21,595 bases of DNA from Saccoglossus kowalevskii. Taxonomy: Eukaryota > Hemichordata > Enteropneusta > Harrimaniidae. A model generated the notes under the pieces. The model made no database searches, was not told the origin of the DNA, and saw nothing but the letters and a program-made list of their open reading frames with translations. Positions within the stretch are counted from its first letter, which is position 1; each line of letters starts with the position of its first letter. Of the stretch, positions 10,742 through 20,080 are shown piece after piece. A program made the position numbers and the translations under genes. The stretch spans positions 183,645 through 205,239 of the forward strand of contig NW_003108090.1 of NCBI RefSeq assembly GCF_000003605.2, given 5' to 3'.

Positions 10742-10795
10742 TATTTCATACAGTGAAACCTGTGTAAACTGAACAATGGTCAGTGTATAATGGTT
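10742..10795. repeat. Final unit of the 54-bp hairpin array after the MITE
   Basis: TAtttcata at 10742 completes the unit interrupted by the MITE. One last unit follows (cagtgaaacctgtgtaaact at 10751), decaying after aatggtcagtg. It belongs to the array at 10167-10531. Confidence 0.88.
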
Positions 10796-10986
10796 TTACA
10801 TATAAATAATTTGGAGAAGAAACTGTACACATACTGTTTATATTTCAACAATATTCAGACACATTATAATGTGCAGTTTAAAATGAAATTTTATATTTAG
10901 ATCGTAGCAAAATCAACTAGCAGACTACCAAAAATGTAAACCACAAAAATGTTCGGGAGAACACAGGAAGCAAGAAGATTACTTAC

Positions 10987-11051
10987 CCGCGAGTCATAGC
11001 TAGGACTCGGGTGACTGTTAGAACCCCATGAACCCTGACCCTCTTCCATTC
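10987..11051 (-). CDS. TCF4/TCF12: E-protein (class I bHLH) internal exon with the SWG...PSPSYDSR motif
   Basis: This is a 65-nt coding exon of the same E-protein gene. The minus-strand acceptor is a T-rich tract ending ttattgcag at 11052, and the donor is CGCGG followed by GTAAGT at 10986. Two bases (GA) complete a codon begun in the previous exon. Twenty-one codons follow: MEEGQG then SWGSNSHPSPSYDSR. It ends in phase 0, so it reads directly into GYEGSSYNDHM of the exon at 3027. From memory, TCF4 has GSWGNGGHPSPS and TCF3/TCF12-type proteins have SWGTSGQPSPSYDSSRG at the same place. The SWG-x-x-x-(H/Q)-PSPSYDS-R match is what identifies the family. In vertebrates this segment follows AD1 (the LDFS helix) and its FSPPV extension. 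The ATG two bases after the acceptor could serve as a start if this were a first coding exon, but the acceptor signal argues it is internal. Confidence 0.87.
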
Positions 11052-12991
11052 CTGCAATAAAAAAAAAAAAAAGAATGGTAGCATTACATGTGGAATTACA
11101 GACAGTATTGGCAACTATTGATCATAATGCAATGTATTATAGATTGAAACCTATACTAGAGTATGAATTACAAGTTGCTTGTTCGTTGAAAATGTCAGAC
11201 TGATAACAAATATCATTGAAAACAGATCAACTTTGTTTCTGATGTACCCAAGTGATTTCAAAATACCGTAGATTATTAGTCTTGTTTGGATAAAAAGAAC
11301 TGCAAAGATAAGGTATTTCTTTTTTGTTTTTTTACAGGTGAAACAAATACTGTAGATGCATTAATTTAAAGATATTCTTGGAGCGAACATCCAGGCATTT
11401 TCTCCCAAAGGATGAAAACTCTCTGAAAACTGCACTGTAAAACTGCAGACTCCCTTGAATAGTGTAACAAGGATTACCCCTACGTGTGCAACATATATAA
11501 ATTTGGTTTCTCAGGATTACTTCAAAGTTGCATTTGTGCTGTTTGCTAACAGAGAGCCCATGGAAATACATGGTACAGTCGTGCATGTCTCAGTCTGTGA
11601 CGTAGCTTGGCCCCCAAAAAACAAACTTTTGTGAAACATCACGACTTGAAGTTTAAACTGCAAGAATGCTTATACAAATTCAAGGAAGCAAAACTTGATA
11701 ATTGTTATTGGGAATGTAACAACAATTGAGGTTGACTTATTTGGGATAAAATTTTTTAATATGACATAGGTCATACGACATCTAGACTATGAATAGTGCA
11801 ATGCAAGTATAAAGTCTGACAGGTCTATAGCGACTATGCAGTACATCAAAGTATTTGCAACTAAGGTTATGACCTCGTGGAGTCTGGATTAGAAAAGATC
11901 TACCAATGGCCAGTTCTAGCAAGCTAACAGATCAAGAGGATTAATAAACTGACCAATCACATCACAGGTACCATTATTTTGGTTTCTTTGATGTCATGAC
12001 AATCATCTAATACCGTTATACGAGGCCAATTTAGAGTTAGTGCAATAGTGAAAAGGAAATTTGATTTCAAACTGCCGTATTTTTTTATGACAAATGCTAA
12101 AATTTATGCGACTGTTTTGAATTCAAAGGGAGATTATTGACTAAAGACTGGACCTTACAATTACTCACTGATGCAAATTTGTTGAGATTGTCTTTTTGAC
12201 AAGTTTCAGGGTCATCTTGACACCTTTCCACAATGAAGGTGTGAAAATGAGTGTTTTATGACTAGTACTAAGTCAATGAATACTACTTAATATGGCTCCC
12301 ATTGAGAAGAAGCCACCCATGTTACAAGTATTCAGATTTGACCTTGTCAGATCTTCTCTTGTCTTTATTCCAGAATGAAGATAACTTCACACTGCTACCC
12401 CGCCTCGCCCAACTAAATCCCAACACCCTCAACCACATCCAGTTAGAGCTTTCTGCACCATATCAGATGAAGTCACTTTATATAACGTTCACTACAAATA
12501 CCCAAGAAAGTCAACTGGGACAACACCTTGTAATATGAGCTCAGAAAATACTAGCTTCATCTTGGGTCAGATTAAGCCCCAGCAACTCTCTTGGATTAAC
12601 TTGAGAGACACACTAAGAATAATACTGCAAAACCAGTCAATTACCATCAATATACATTTCCTGATGTGATTATTCAAAGAATCTTTGTGAAAACCAAAGT
12701 CCCTGCAAAAATTTGCTTGAAAGAGGCTCAAGCTGAATTTGAAATGATATTTCATTTTATGAATAATTTCACTATTATAGGATCATCAGGATGCTGAAAA
12801 ACAACAAGAATCGAAGTCACCAGAAAAATGTTCAAGGAATTGTTCCAAAATGTCTTGTGAAATTGTCAAATTTTGCCCTTTTGCACTTATTTCTATGGTC
12901 AAATTACTTCTTCATATCTAGAGATGTTGCTCAGTGACAAAAATGAAATAGTTTTGTATCAATATAGTCCCGATGAAGACAAAGATAATAT

Positions 12992-13047
12992 ACATGTCCA
13001 AACTTAAAATAAGAGAAATACATGTCCAAACTTAAAATAAGAGAAAT
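12992..13047. repeat. Two perfect 28-bp tandem copies
   Basis: The unit acatgtccaaacttaaaata plus agagaaat is present twice head to tail, at 12992 and 13020, with no differences. It is a simple recent duplication in the intron. Confidence 0.95.
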
Positions 13048-13762
13048 ACAGTAAAAACTTTTAAGTGCAGATGGTTGTAGCAAACTTCAGGGCAAATACG
13101 AGAATGATAAGTGTTGCTTGAGTACAGTTCAAAATTGTCTTTTATTTGCATTTAAATGAAGTCAAGTTCTGTGTTAAATTGGACCCCTATGACAAGTTGT
13201 TTTGAATAGAAGTTAACCATATGGTTTACTGAACAGACAAAGCCATGGTAGGGAGTGGTTGACAGTAAGTATTTCAGAAAGCCTCGGCTTTTATCAACTC
13301 CTTCAAAAGGCTTTAAGAAAATATTTTTATATATTTTCTGAAATGATAATGCTCAATTTTGAATCACTTTTTATTTTTCATGATGAGAAGCAAACTTTTC
13401 CTCTTTTCATAAATGAATTCTACCAGCACAATCCTAAAAGTTAACTTTTTCTGATTTCTTGAGCAAAGAGGGAAATGTAAACAAGAAATGGAAATACAGA
13501 GTGAAGTGTGTTCTGTAGTTACATTAGAAAGTGAACTGCTATTCATCACATAATTGAGAGTTTTGATAACTGAACTTTACTGAAGATTAAAGCCATAAAA
13601 CACCAAGATATGTGAGAGAATGAAACAAGACACCTATCAAAGCAGTCTAACCAATCATCAAGACCCTATCAGATTGTGCCTCTGTACAGGTCAAATCAAA
13701 TGACAACCCGATCTGGGTCACAAAGTAGCAGAAAATTGTGATCAAAAAAAAAATCTATATTC

Positions 13763-13779
13763 AATAAACCATGTTTATT
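13763..13779. repeat. Perfect 7-bp inverted repeat, AATAAAC-CAT-GTTTATT
   Basis: AATAAAC at 13763-13769, a CAT spacer and GTTTATT at 13773-13779 form a perfect palindrome in A/T-rich intron DNA. It may be coincidental at this base composition. Confidence 0.5.
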
Positions 13780-14572
13780 CCAAATGACTTGTTTTCCCGC
13801 CAAAATGTGTGTTGAAGATTTTATAAATTCCAAATGTTAATAACACATCCAACGGACACAACTTAAATGATGACTAACATTTTGGGGGGGGGTTCAAACA
13901 GTGACTATTGTAGGAAGTGAAAAAAGTTAACAAAACTAATGGATGGATGAATAAAAAAACTTACATTTTGCTATAGATGATTTCTATTTACATTATTAAT
14001 CTTCATTAATTGTTCCAACTTTCGCAAGTTATTTCTTGTATTTGTAAAAATTTAACAAGAAAAACACAAAACAAATAATATTTTTAAATTTTATACAAAA
14101 TTGTACTTTTCAGAAACATAAAAGGTATCTTCAATTTGTTGATAACTATTAAACACAGTTATAAATTGATTTTGATAAAACAAGTCTATCAGCCACTCTT
14201 TGTCCTCTCCTTGTTCCCCTCGACAATAAACATGCCAGAGACTTGGCATTATTTTTATTTATTAAAAGTAACATACCGACAACAGAGAGCAAAGATCAGA
14301 CAACTTTTTGCGTTGCTAGTTACCGCGTCAATGCTGCGTACTACATTCATTGGTCGCTCCCCCCTGAATCCATTCCATCCACCCACTAAATCTCACCATT
14401 GTTAGTTGCTGGGAGATGCAAAATCGGGATCTTTACGAACCAAAAAAATTGACACAGAGTACGTCTTTCCCAATGAGAGAAACAGGGCACAGGAAAACTG
14501 AGTAATTTATATAAATAAGCTAAAATTGCAAATAACAAAAATTCTAAATTCACATCCAATTGTTGAATTAAG

Positions 14573-14807
14573 TTTAATGAAACATTTTGCACACACAATA
14601 TGATTTTTCAAAAACAACATTTGTGGTGCAGTATTTGGTCTGTTTTCATGTATTTTTTTATTTTTTGAAGTCGAGTTTTTTGGATAAATGAACATAATTC
14701 CCTATTATTGATCAAAATTTTGAAACAATTACAAAAAAAAAAAAATTATATGGGTTTTAAAAAATTTGAATGGTGATAAGTCAACTTTGGTGCTAGAAAG
14801 GTTTAAA
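14573..14807 (+). mobile_element. MITE-like element, copy A (decayed left end)
   Basis: This copy shares an ordered series of words with the element at 16765-16983: (g/t)gtgca, then tttggtctgtttt or tttgtctgttttt, a T-rich core, gaacataat or gggcataat, atcaaaattttgaa or atcaaaactttgaa, and a right end of ggtgataag, caactttggtgct, then aaaggtttaaa. The right terminus is clear at 14807. The left terminus (tttaatga at 14573) is degraded. There is no coding capacity. Confidence 0.6.
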
Positions 14808-16764
14808 CACCAATTATAAAAAGTTCCCATCAGTGAAGAATCAGTATAAACCTGAATATGTAAAATGATTGAAACCCTACTGTGAACCCCTCCAATCAAT
14901 CCTCACTGCAACAGTAGATGCAAAGAATTCTGTTATCAGGACAAACAACTACACTGTCAACCAGCCTCTTCACCTAGTAAAGCTACCATGCTTTGCTATC
15001 AACAAAACAGTTAGCATTTAGATTGGGTTGGCTCATACACACACCAGGGCTGCCAAGCAAAAAGATCAAAGCACACAGTTCAGCTATCTCACGGTTTCCA
15101 CACATGAACATGGTTGAAACTTTGATATCAGTTTGTTTTTAAGCCATACTTCACAATCATCGTGATTTTGATTCTTTTGTTTAATCTTTTAAACATCAAC
15201 TCAACATTTATCAGTTACGATTATACCACACATAAACCTGCATCAATTAATTTAGATATTTTTTCTAAAATTTCGATTAGAATTTGTTGGATATGTGAAA
15301 TCACATTTGGTGTATAAGAAATTACAGTATTTATAAATTCCTAAATTTGCCAAATGATGCACCAACATTTTTGGGATTAAATTGTGGCATCTCAAAGCAT
15401 TTAAAAGTTTTGTTCTATATTACATATTAATATTAATTATGTGTTTTTGAGTTGAATACACAATAGTAATCTGTTAAAGATAGGAAGAACTACAAGAATA
15501 TGCATGTCATTTGAATTAATAGTATAACAAAAATTCAAAGCACATCTAATATTTCACGGAATGAATAATAATTTTTGCATGATCAAAACAACAACTTTTT
15601 TTCTGATTTCACAGCAAATGTGTTTTTTGGGAAGAAAATTGGCATTATCCGTACAATAAAAAATAATGCACCAGATAAACTGATCTAAAAACTCAATTCA
15701 CTCACCAATTGGCTTACATTTATACCACCACCCCCACCCCAGACAGCTGGTAAAACACTATCATTGGGAGCAAATGGTAGTAAATTAATGTAAAACAAAT
15801 TTATTAATTAAAACTGAACATTTAGTACTAACTTCTGATAACATCAAGTTATAGACCTTTACACAAAACGTGTGCAAGTACAGTGTGAGAAAATGTTCAA
15901 TGTTTTCATGGACACACAGTGGATTCCATGGTAGCCACGGTGGCAATGTCGGCCATATTGGATTGCAAGACAAACCAGTATGGTTTAAGTTCAGGACTGC
16001 AGTGAAACAACAATAGCCAGTATTCTGTTCAGTATATTAAACATAATCCAATCAAAATAATTACAAAGAGCTAAAAATTACAATAAAGCCAAACTATTTG
16101 AAAAATCTTGCTATTTTGTGAATTTTGCACATTTCAAGTTTACTGAACTTGAAATTTGTCAGAATTACAAAATAAACTTGACAACTTAAATACTGAAAAC
16201 ATTTTCGACCCACCCTAATTACTAGAAATGTCTCCTTTTTTTTTAATAAAATTCATCAGAATAACTGCAAAAAATCCAAACTAAAAAAAATGTAAAGAAA
16301 TATTGCATCTACTAGTATTTTTTTTTTTAAGATAAAAAAAGTTTGTTATCATTTGCATAGTTGCGTCCCCTACTAGCTATCTCTGCACATACTGTTGGAA
16401 TAGCTTGCTATCTCCACCACTCACTTCAAGCGTATTTACCCTGTCATTGTTTTGATTGTTCTCCAGATAGATTTGATAAATCAAGCTGAGGGGTAGAGTT
16501 GGAGTGAAGGAGGGTCAGAGTTTCACCCCACACGCCCATACCACGTTGAAAAGCAGTCGGCACGAGTAGAAAATCACAGCCTTCCAAATCACGAATTCAA
16601 AAACATTTTGGTCAAAGTTGGCATAATTTCAATATGCATAATGTTACACATTTCCTTCTATAAAATACCCTTCATAATTAAATTCTCATTTACCGCAAAA
16701 TAAACGGGCCGCATTAATTAAAAATTTAGCACATAGTGTTCAGTTTGTATTCACGTCTTCAATC

Positions 16765-16983
16765 TTTAACCCTGCAAGCACCATAATTTTTTTCGCCAAA
16801 ATTTTTGTGCAACATTTTGTCTGTTTTTAAATATTTTTATAAAACTGTTTTGTTCATTTCGGACTTAATGGGCATAATCTTCTCTTTGCTATTTATCAAA
16901 ACTTTGAAGAAGAAAAAGTTGAAAACATAACATTTTTATTTAGTGATAGGTAACCAAAGTTTACTTTCGTGCTCAAAGGATTG
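16765..16983 (+). mobile_element. MITE-like element, copy B
   Basis: A 219-bp element starts TTTAACCCTGCAAGCACC and ends GTGCTCAAAGGATTGA. The ends are imperfect inverted repeats (TTTAACCCT..(A/G)AGCAC). Its internal words match copy A (14573-14807) in the same order. It is A/T-rich and non-coding. The target duplication is not clear. Confidence 0.68.
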
Positions 16984-17212
16984 ATTTTAATGACTTTCAT
17001 ACAATTGCGCAAATTAAAAACAAAAAAACAGAAATTGACTTCAATTCTAATGCCAAAATAAACACATTTACAACACGCCTTTAGTAAGCAATAGTAAGCA
17101 CAAGTTTCTGTAAAAAAAATATTAAGCCGCCAAATTTAATCAGAAGGTTCCACGCAGGATAAATATAAAAACACAAATACAAAGACAGAGTTTAGAGGCT
17201 AATAGTATCCAG

Positions 17213-17254
17213 TTATGTCACTTTAAGTCAAGTTTATGTCACTTTAAGTCAAGT
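17213..17254. repeat. Two 21-bp tandem copies
   Basis: The unit ttatgtcactttaagtcaag plus t is repeated exactly at 17213 and 17234. It is a short recent duplication. Confidence 0.93.
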
Positions 17255-17335
17255 CGGTTTATTTAAAATCTAAAATATTTGGTCAACGAAGCACAGTGCA
17301 TTGCCGTGTCCATCAAACATAGAGACAACCAATCC

Positions 17336-17460
17336 GGGGGCATAGCTCAGTTGTCAAGAACTTGTATAAGGGGGCAAATTTCCAATTTTGGGGAGTTGGG
17401 TACTTTGGCATAACAAGCAAAGGAAATAAGCCTCCTTATGCTATATATATATATATATAT
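17336..17460 (+). mobile_element. Possible tRNA-derived SINE remnant (A-box head, (AT)n tail)
   Basis: GGGGGCATAGCTCAGTTG at about 17336 closely resembles the 5' end of tRNA-Ala (GGGGG-ATAGCTCAGTGG) and includes an A-box-like TAGCTCAGTTG. No acceptable B box (GTTCGANNCC) follows, and the body does not fold as a tRNA, so it is not a functional tRNA gene. The segment ends in a simple (AT)n run at 17442-17460, as many SINEs do. No flanking target duplication is evident. The resemblance covers only about 18 bases, so this is a guess from the combination of head and tail. Confidence 0.35.
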
Positions 17461-18068
17461 GGTTCAATACGAAGCCATACTTAAAATGTGTATATTAGAT
17501 TGTTATAATGTAAACAGCGATGCCAGAATTTGGAATCAGACGATGTCAGTGATTTCATGTGGCGCTACACAAAACATACCTTGTGTATGCAAACCACTCA
17601 AAAGGATGGCACGGCCAAGCACAAAAGTTTGACATTTTACAAAAGAACCTGGGTTGAAAATAAAAAGTTAATTTGTCGGCAGCTGACAAGAGCACGTTTG
17701 TTCTTAGTATTAAAAGTGAATTGGTCATTCACAAAATGTCACCTTCAAAGTATGAATACACAGGGACATGTGAAAACCAAACAAAGAAACCACACTCCAA
17801 AGTTTCTGCCTCGCAGTAATGGGTAAAACAATGGGTGGAAATTGATTAAAACTCTACCATGCGGTGAGATGCCGAGACTATCGGGGAAATAACTGCAAAT
17901 CTCAGGGAAACTGACCCTTCCTGAAAAGCCATAATCAACAGATCAGGCCAGATGTGTTTTCAAACAATGACACCATCACCATCTTTCTTAAAGTGAGTAA
18001 ACTTAGATCAACTCATTCACCCCTTCTAGGAATCTCATGAGAAACAACGCTAACATGCCGAAGCTTAC

Positions 18069-18114
18069 CTCGGTAGTAATATGCTGGTATTCCTGGACGC
18101 ATGTCTGATTTCAT
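18069..18114 (-). CDS. TCF4/TCF12: Candidate alternative first coding exon of the E-protein gene
   Basis: On the minus strand, ATG at 18114 opens MKSDMRPGIPAYYYR and one further base, then a consensus donor (CCGAG followed by GTAAGC) at 18068. The exon leaves in phase 1. The exon at 11051 begins with the two bases GA, so the junction codon is GGA (Gly) and the joined product reads ...AYYYRGMEEGQGSWG. The frame stays open upstream for about 21 codons to a TAA, with another in-frame ATG 15 nt earlier, so the true start could be MCLLLMKSD. It is known that vertebrate TCF4 and TCF12 use many alternative 5' exons that give different N-termini, some lacking AD1; this exon would be such a case. I do not recognise the peptide itself. 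The alternatives are a chance donor next to a short open frame, or an exon of another transcript. No TATA or clear promoter element is visible just upstream. Confidence 0.5.
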
Positions 18115-18452
18115 AAGTAATAGGCACATGGCATGCAGAATGAATTTCCAGTTAAAAAGATCACGATTTGCGCACAGCCATTATCACAATACAACATGAA
18201 TGAACTGACCACAGATCACTGTCAGATGACCCCCTAAGTGACTTATATTGAACACTATGGCTGCTAAGTAAAAAAGAGGATTGTACATTTATAGAGTATC
18301 ATTGGAAGAGCTGGCAACATAAATCAAGAAAAGAATCTTGGGGAGAAAGGCCAACTTTTAAAAATTAATCATAAACTGAAACAAAAAAATCAGTTCAAAG
18401 AGCAAAAGAAGGTCAACCAAGGAAGGTTTCAAGTTGCACTGCAAATGAAAGG

Positions 18453-18484
18453 GTGTAAACTGTCCATACCCTTATAGTTTACAC
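18453..18484. repeat. Inverted repeat GTGTAAACT ... AGTTTACAC
   Basis: A perfect 9-bp stem (18453-18461 with 18476-18484) around a 14-base spacer. The arm sequence is the same GTGTAAAC(T) word that makes the hairpins at 5480-5498 and in the array at 10167-10795. Confidence 0.75.
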
Positions 18485-18489
18485 TCTCA

Positions 18490-18665
18490 GGAGACATGTT
18501 TTTTTTTGTTTGTTTTTTAAAGTTTAAAACTTTTTTAAAATTTGTCTTAAAAGTTTGACTAAAAAAAATAGTGGTTTTAAATTTTTAGAATTATGGTCTA
18601 CTGTTGTAAAATTTAAATTAAAAAAAAAATTAAAATGTGGTCTTTTTTTCTTGTTTTTTTTTAAT
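18490..18665. repeat. A/T low-complexity tract
   Basis: Runs of T and A up to about nine or ten bases, with almost no other signal. No coding potential. Confidence 0.75.
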
Positions 18666-19220
18666 TTTTCTGCACATCATGACATAACTGACCAAGTCAA
18701 AAACAGTGAGAGAAAAACATAATAAAACAAACATTTAGTCATTAAATGACAGACAGGAGGATGACCCATCAAAAAAATAGTGCAACTTTTGGCTGATATG
18801 AATAGTCACCACATGGCGAAGACAGATCAAAACAAATACATATTGGAATTTAAAACAGTGTACAAGACATGGCTATCATACAAACACAGAACACATGCGA
18901 TCACACTACATGAAATCTACTAGCAGACAGAAAATAAATAAATATCATAACAGCAACTCCAAAAGTTTTTTTTTTTTTTGTGGTAGATTGATTTTAAATT
19001 CAGCTTATTTTAGGCAGTTATTTTATTTTTCGGATTAATTTAATAGTTTGAGGATTAATTTTTAAGTTCATTGACAAATTTTTACGAGTCACATAAAATT
19101 GTAAATTTGTAGTAGTGAAAATTTAACAACGGTCCATTGCGAAGTTACGGTGACATTTAGACATACATGTGAATAACCATCATTACAAAATCAAATGACA
19201 AAAAGTTCCAGGAGTGAAAA

Positions 19221-19460
19221 TTGAACAATTTGAGAGTCAATGTCAACTTTTGGCACCATCTACAAAAGTATTGTATACAGCTTCTCCCCACATGAAATGT
19301 TTGATAAAAATTTACAAAACTTTTGATCAAAAACTAAAAACAATACCGGAAACTGTACCATCTAAAAAGACGATGAAATTTAGTGAAAAATTTCCCAAAA
19401 TGTGAAAAAATTTGCACTAAATTTTACGCAGGAAAAATACATGGTACTGAAGGGGTTAAA
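19221..19460 (-). mobile_element. MITE-like element, copy D (minus orientation)
   Basis: Read on the minus strand it begins TTTAACCCCTTCAGTACC at 19460. It ends with GGTGCCAAAAGTTGACATTG and a terminal stretch which, read on the plus strand, is TTGAACAATTTGAGAGTCAA at 19221. Both ends resemble the TTTAACCC(T)TTGAG(A/C).. ends of the copies at 16765 and 20081, and the interior shares atcaaaagttttg. It is about 240 bp. The short plus-strand open frame inside is incidental. Confidence 0.62.
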
Positions 19461-19913
19461 TGAGTGAAAACATTAAGCAGCTAAAAGTATTAGAATGATA
19501 TCACAAGACATAGACACTGGCAATTAATGCAGAAATTGGAAATAAGAATCTTTCAGCGGAGTAGGGATTCTGGGCTTCCCACAGACAAGAAAATTAGCAG
19601 CTTGTTGCCAATCAGACGCAACAGCCTAACAAATCAGTGTTCATAATGAGCCATGGTGAGCCATGAATTACCAGCCAGGACACCTTTCATATTTACTACG
19701 TCTTCCAGTTAACATGTAATACGACTATCAGATTCAGCTGTTGTTGTCATTTGGCGGTTTTCTTGATCCGATGTTCGATCACCTACAAGTTTAATGTTTT
19801 ATTCCCAAAATATCTCAATATAGGGGTCACATGACGAAAGGCAAGTAATCATTGAAAAACAATCACCACACAATCAGACAATTACTGTTCATCACTTTTT
19901 TCCACTGTAATTT

Positions 19914-19927
19914 ATTTCAGCTGAAAT
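19914..19927. promoter_or_regulatory. 14-bp perfect palindrome centred on a CAGCTG E-box
   Basis: ATTTCAGCTGAAAT is a perfect palindrome whose centre is CAGCTG, a core bound by E-protein dimers. It lies about 1.8 kb upstream of the candidate first exon. That it is a binding site is inference; a single CAGCTG is common by chance. Confidence 0.3.
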
Positions 19928-20080
19928 CAGCTTGCTGATGTTTGGGAGTTGGGAGTAATATCTTTGCCAAAAATACAGTTTTATTTTCACCGATTTCTTT
20001 CCACTGGACTGTATTTTTCTAAAGAGAAAATAAATTCCTTTTCTTACCAGGGAGATATTTCTTACTGCTTATATAGTTCC

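Larger units (their letters stand above)
3028..10986 (-). other. Intron between the two E-protein exons
   Basis: This is a roughly 8-kb minus-strand intron from GTAAGT at 10986 to tag at 3028. It carries a 52-bp minisatellite, a 175-bp tandem duplication, a CCAAT/palindrome cluster near 5458-5498, a pentanucleotide run and a hairpin tandem array with a nested MITE (all listed separately). In the remaining stretches (3602-4336, 4870-5457, 5500-8260, 8420-9718) I see only unique AT-rich sequence with homopolymer runs. No further exon there has paired splice sites and an open frame of the right phase. The frame junction across this intron is exact (R, then G), so no exon needs to be missing. Confidence 0.7.
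11052..18068 (-). other. Intron between the candidate first exon and the E-protein SWG exon
   Basis: About 7 kb of minus-strand intron, if the exon at 18114 is used. It holds two copies of a MITE-like family (14573-14807 and 16765-16983), two short tandem duplications, a tRNA-like SINE head and many A/T runs, including G9 at 13884. Slightly GC-rich islands lie at about 14325-14400 and 15925-15960. In 11058-12990, 13050-14570, 14810-16760 and 16985-17210 I find no other exon with paired splice sites and compatible phase. The FSPPV-type segment expected before the SWG exon in AD1-containing isoforms is not recognisable. Confidence 0.5.

Noticed and set aside
12302-12538. 78-codon plus-strand frame (NEDNFTLLPRLAQLNPNTLN...) following a tttattccag-like acceptor
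   Set aside because: It reads fairly protein-like but has no recognised family, no donor in frame and lies antisense in the E-protein intron; chance is the simpler explanation.
13378-13465. Possible C/D-box snoRNA in the intron (atgatgag ... ctga)
   Set aside because: The flanks do not pair into a terminal stem and no convincing C'/D' boxes are present.
15707-15754. Possible minus-strand exon between ttttaccag and a GTGAGT donor at about 15712
   Set aside because: The only frame whose end phase would fit the SWG exon gives a CLGWGWWYKCKPI peptide with no resemblance to the FSPPV segment. Its start phase also does not fit the candidate first exon.
17336-17410. Functional tRNA-Ala gene
   Set aside because: Only the first 18 bases and A box match; no B box, anticodon arm or acceptor pairing can be found.
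17442-17460. (AT)n run read as TATA boxes
   Set aside because: It is a simple dinucleotide microsatellite.
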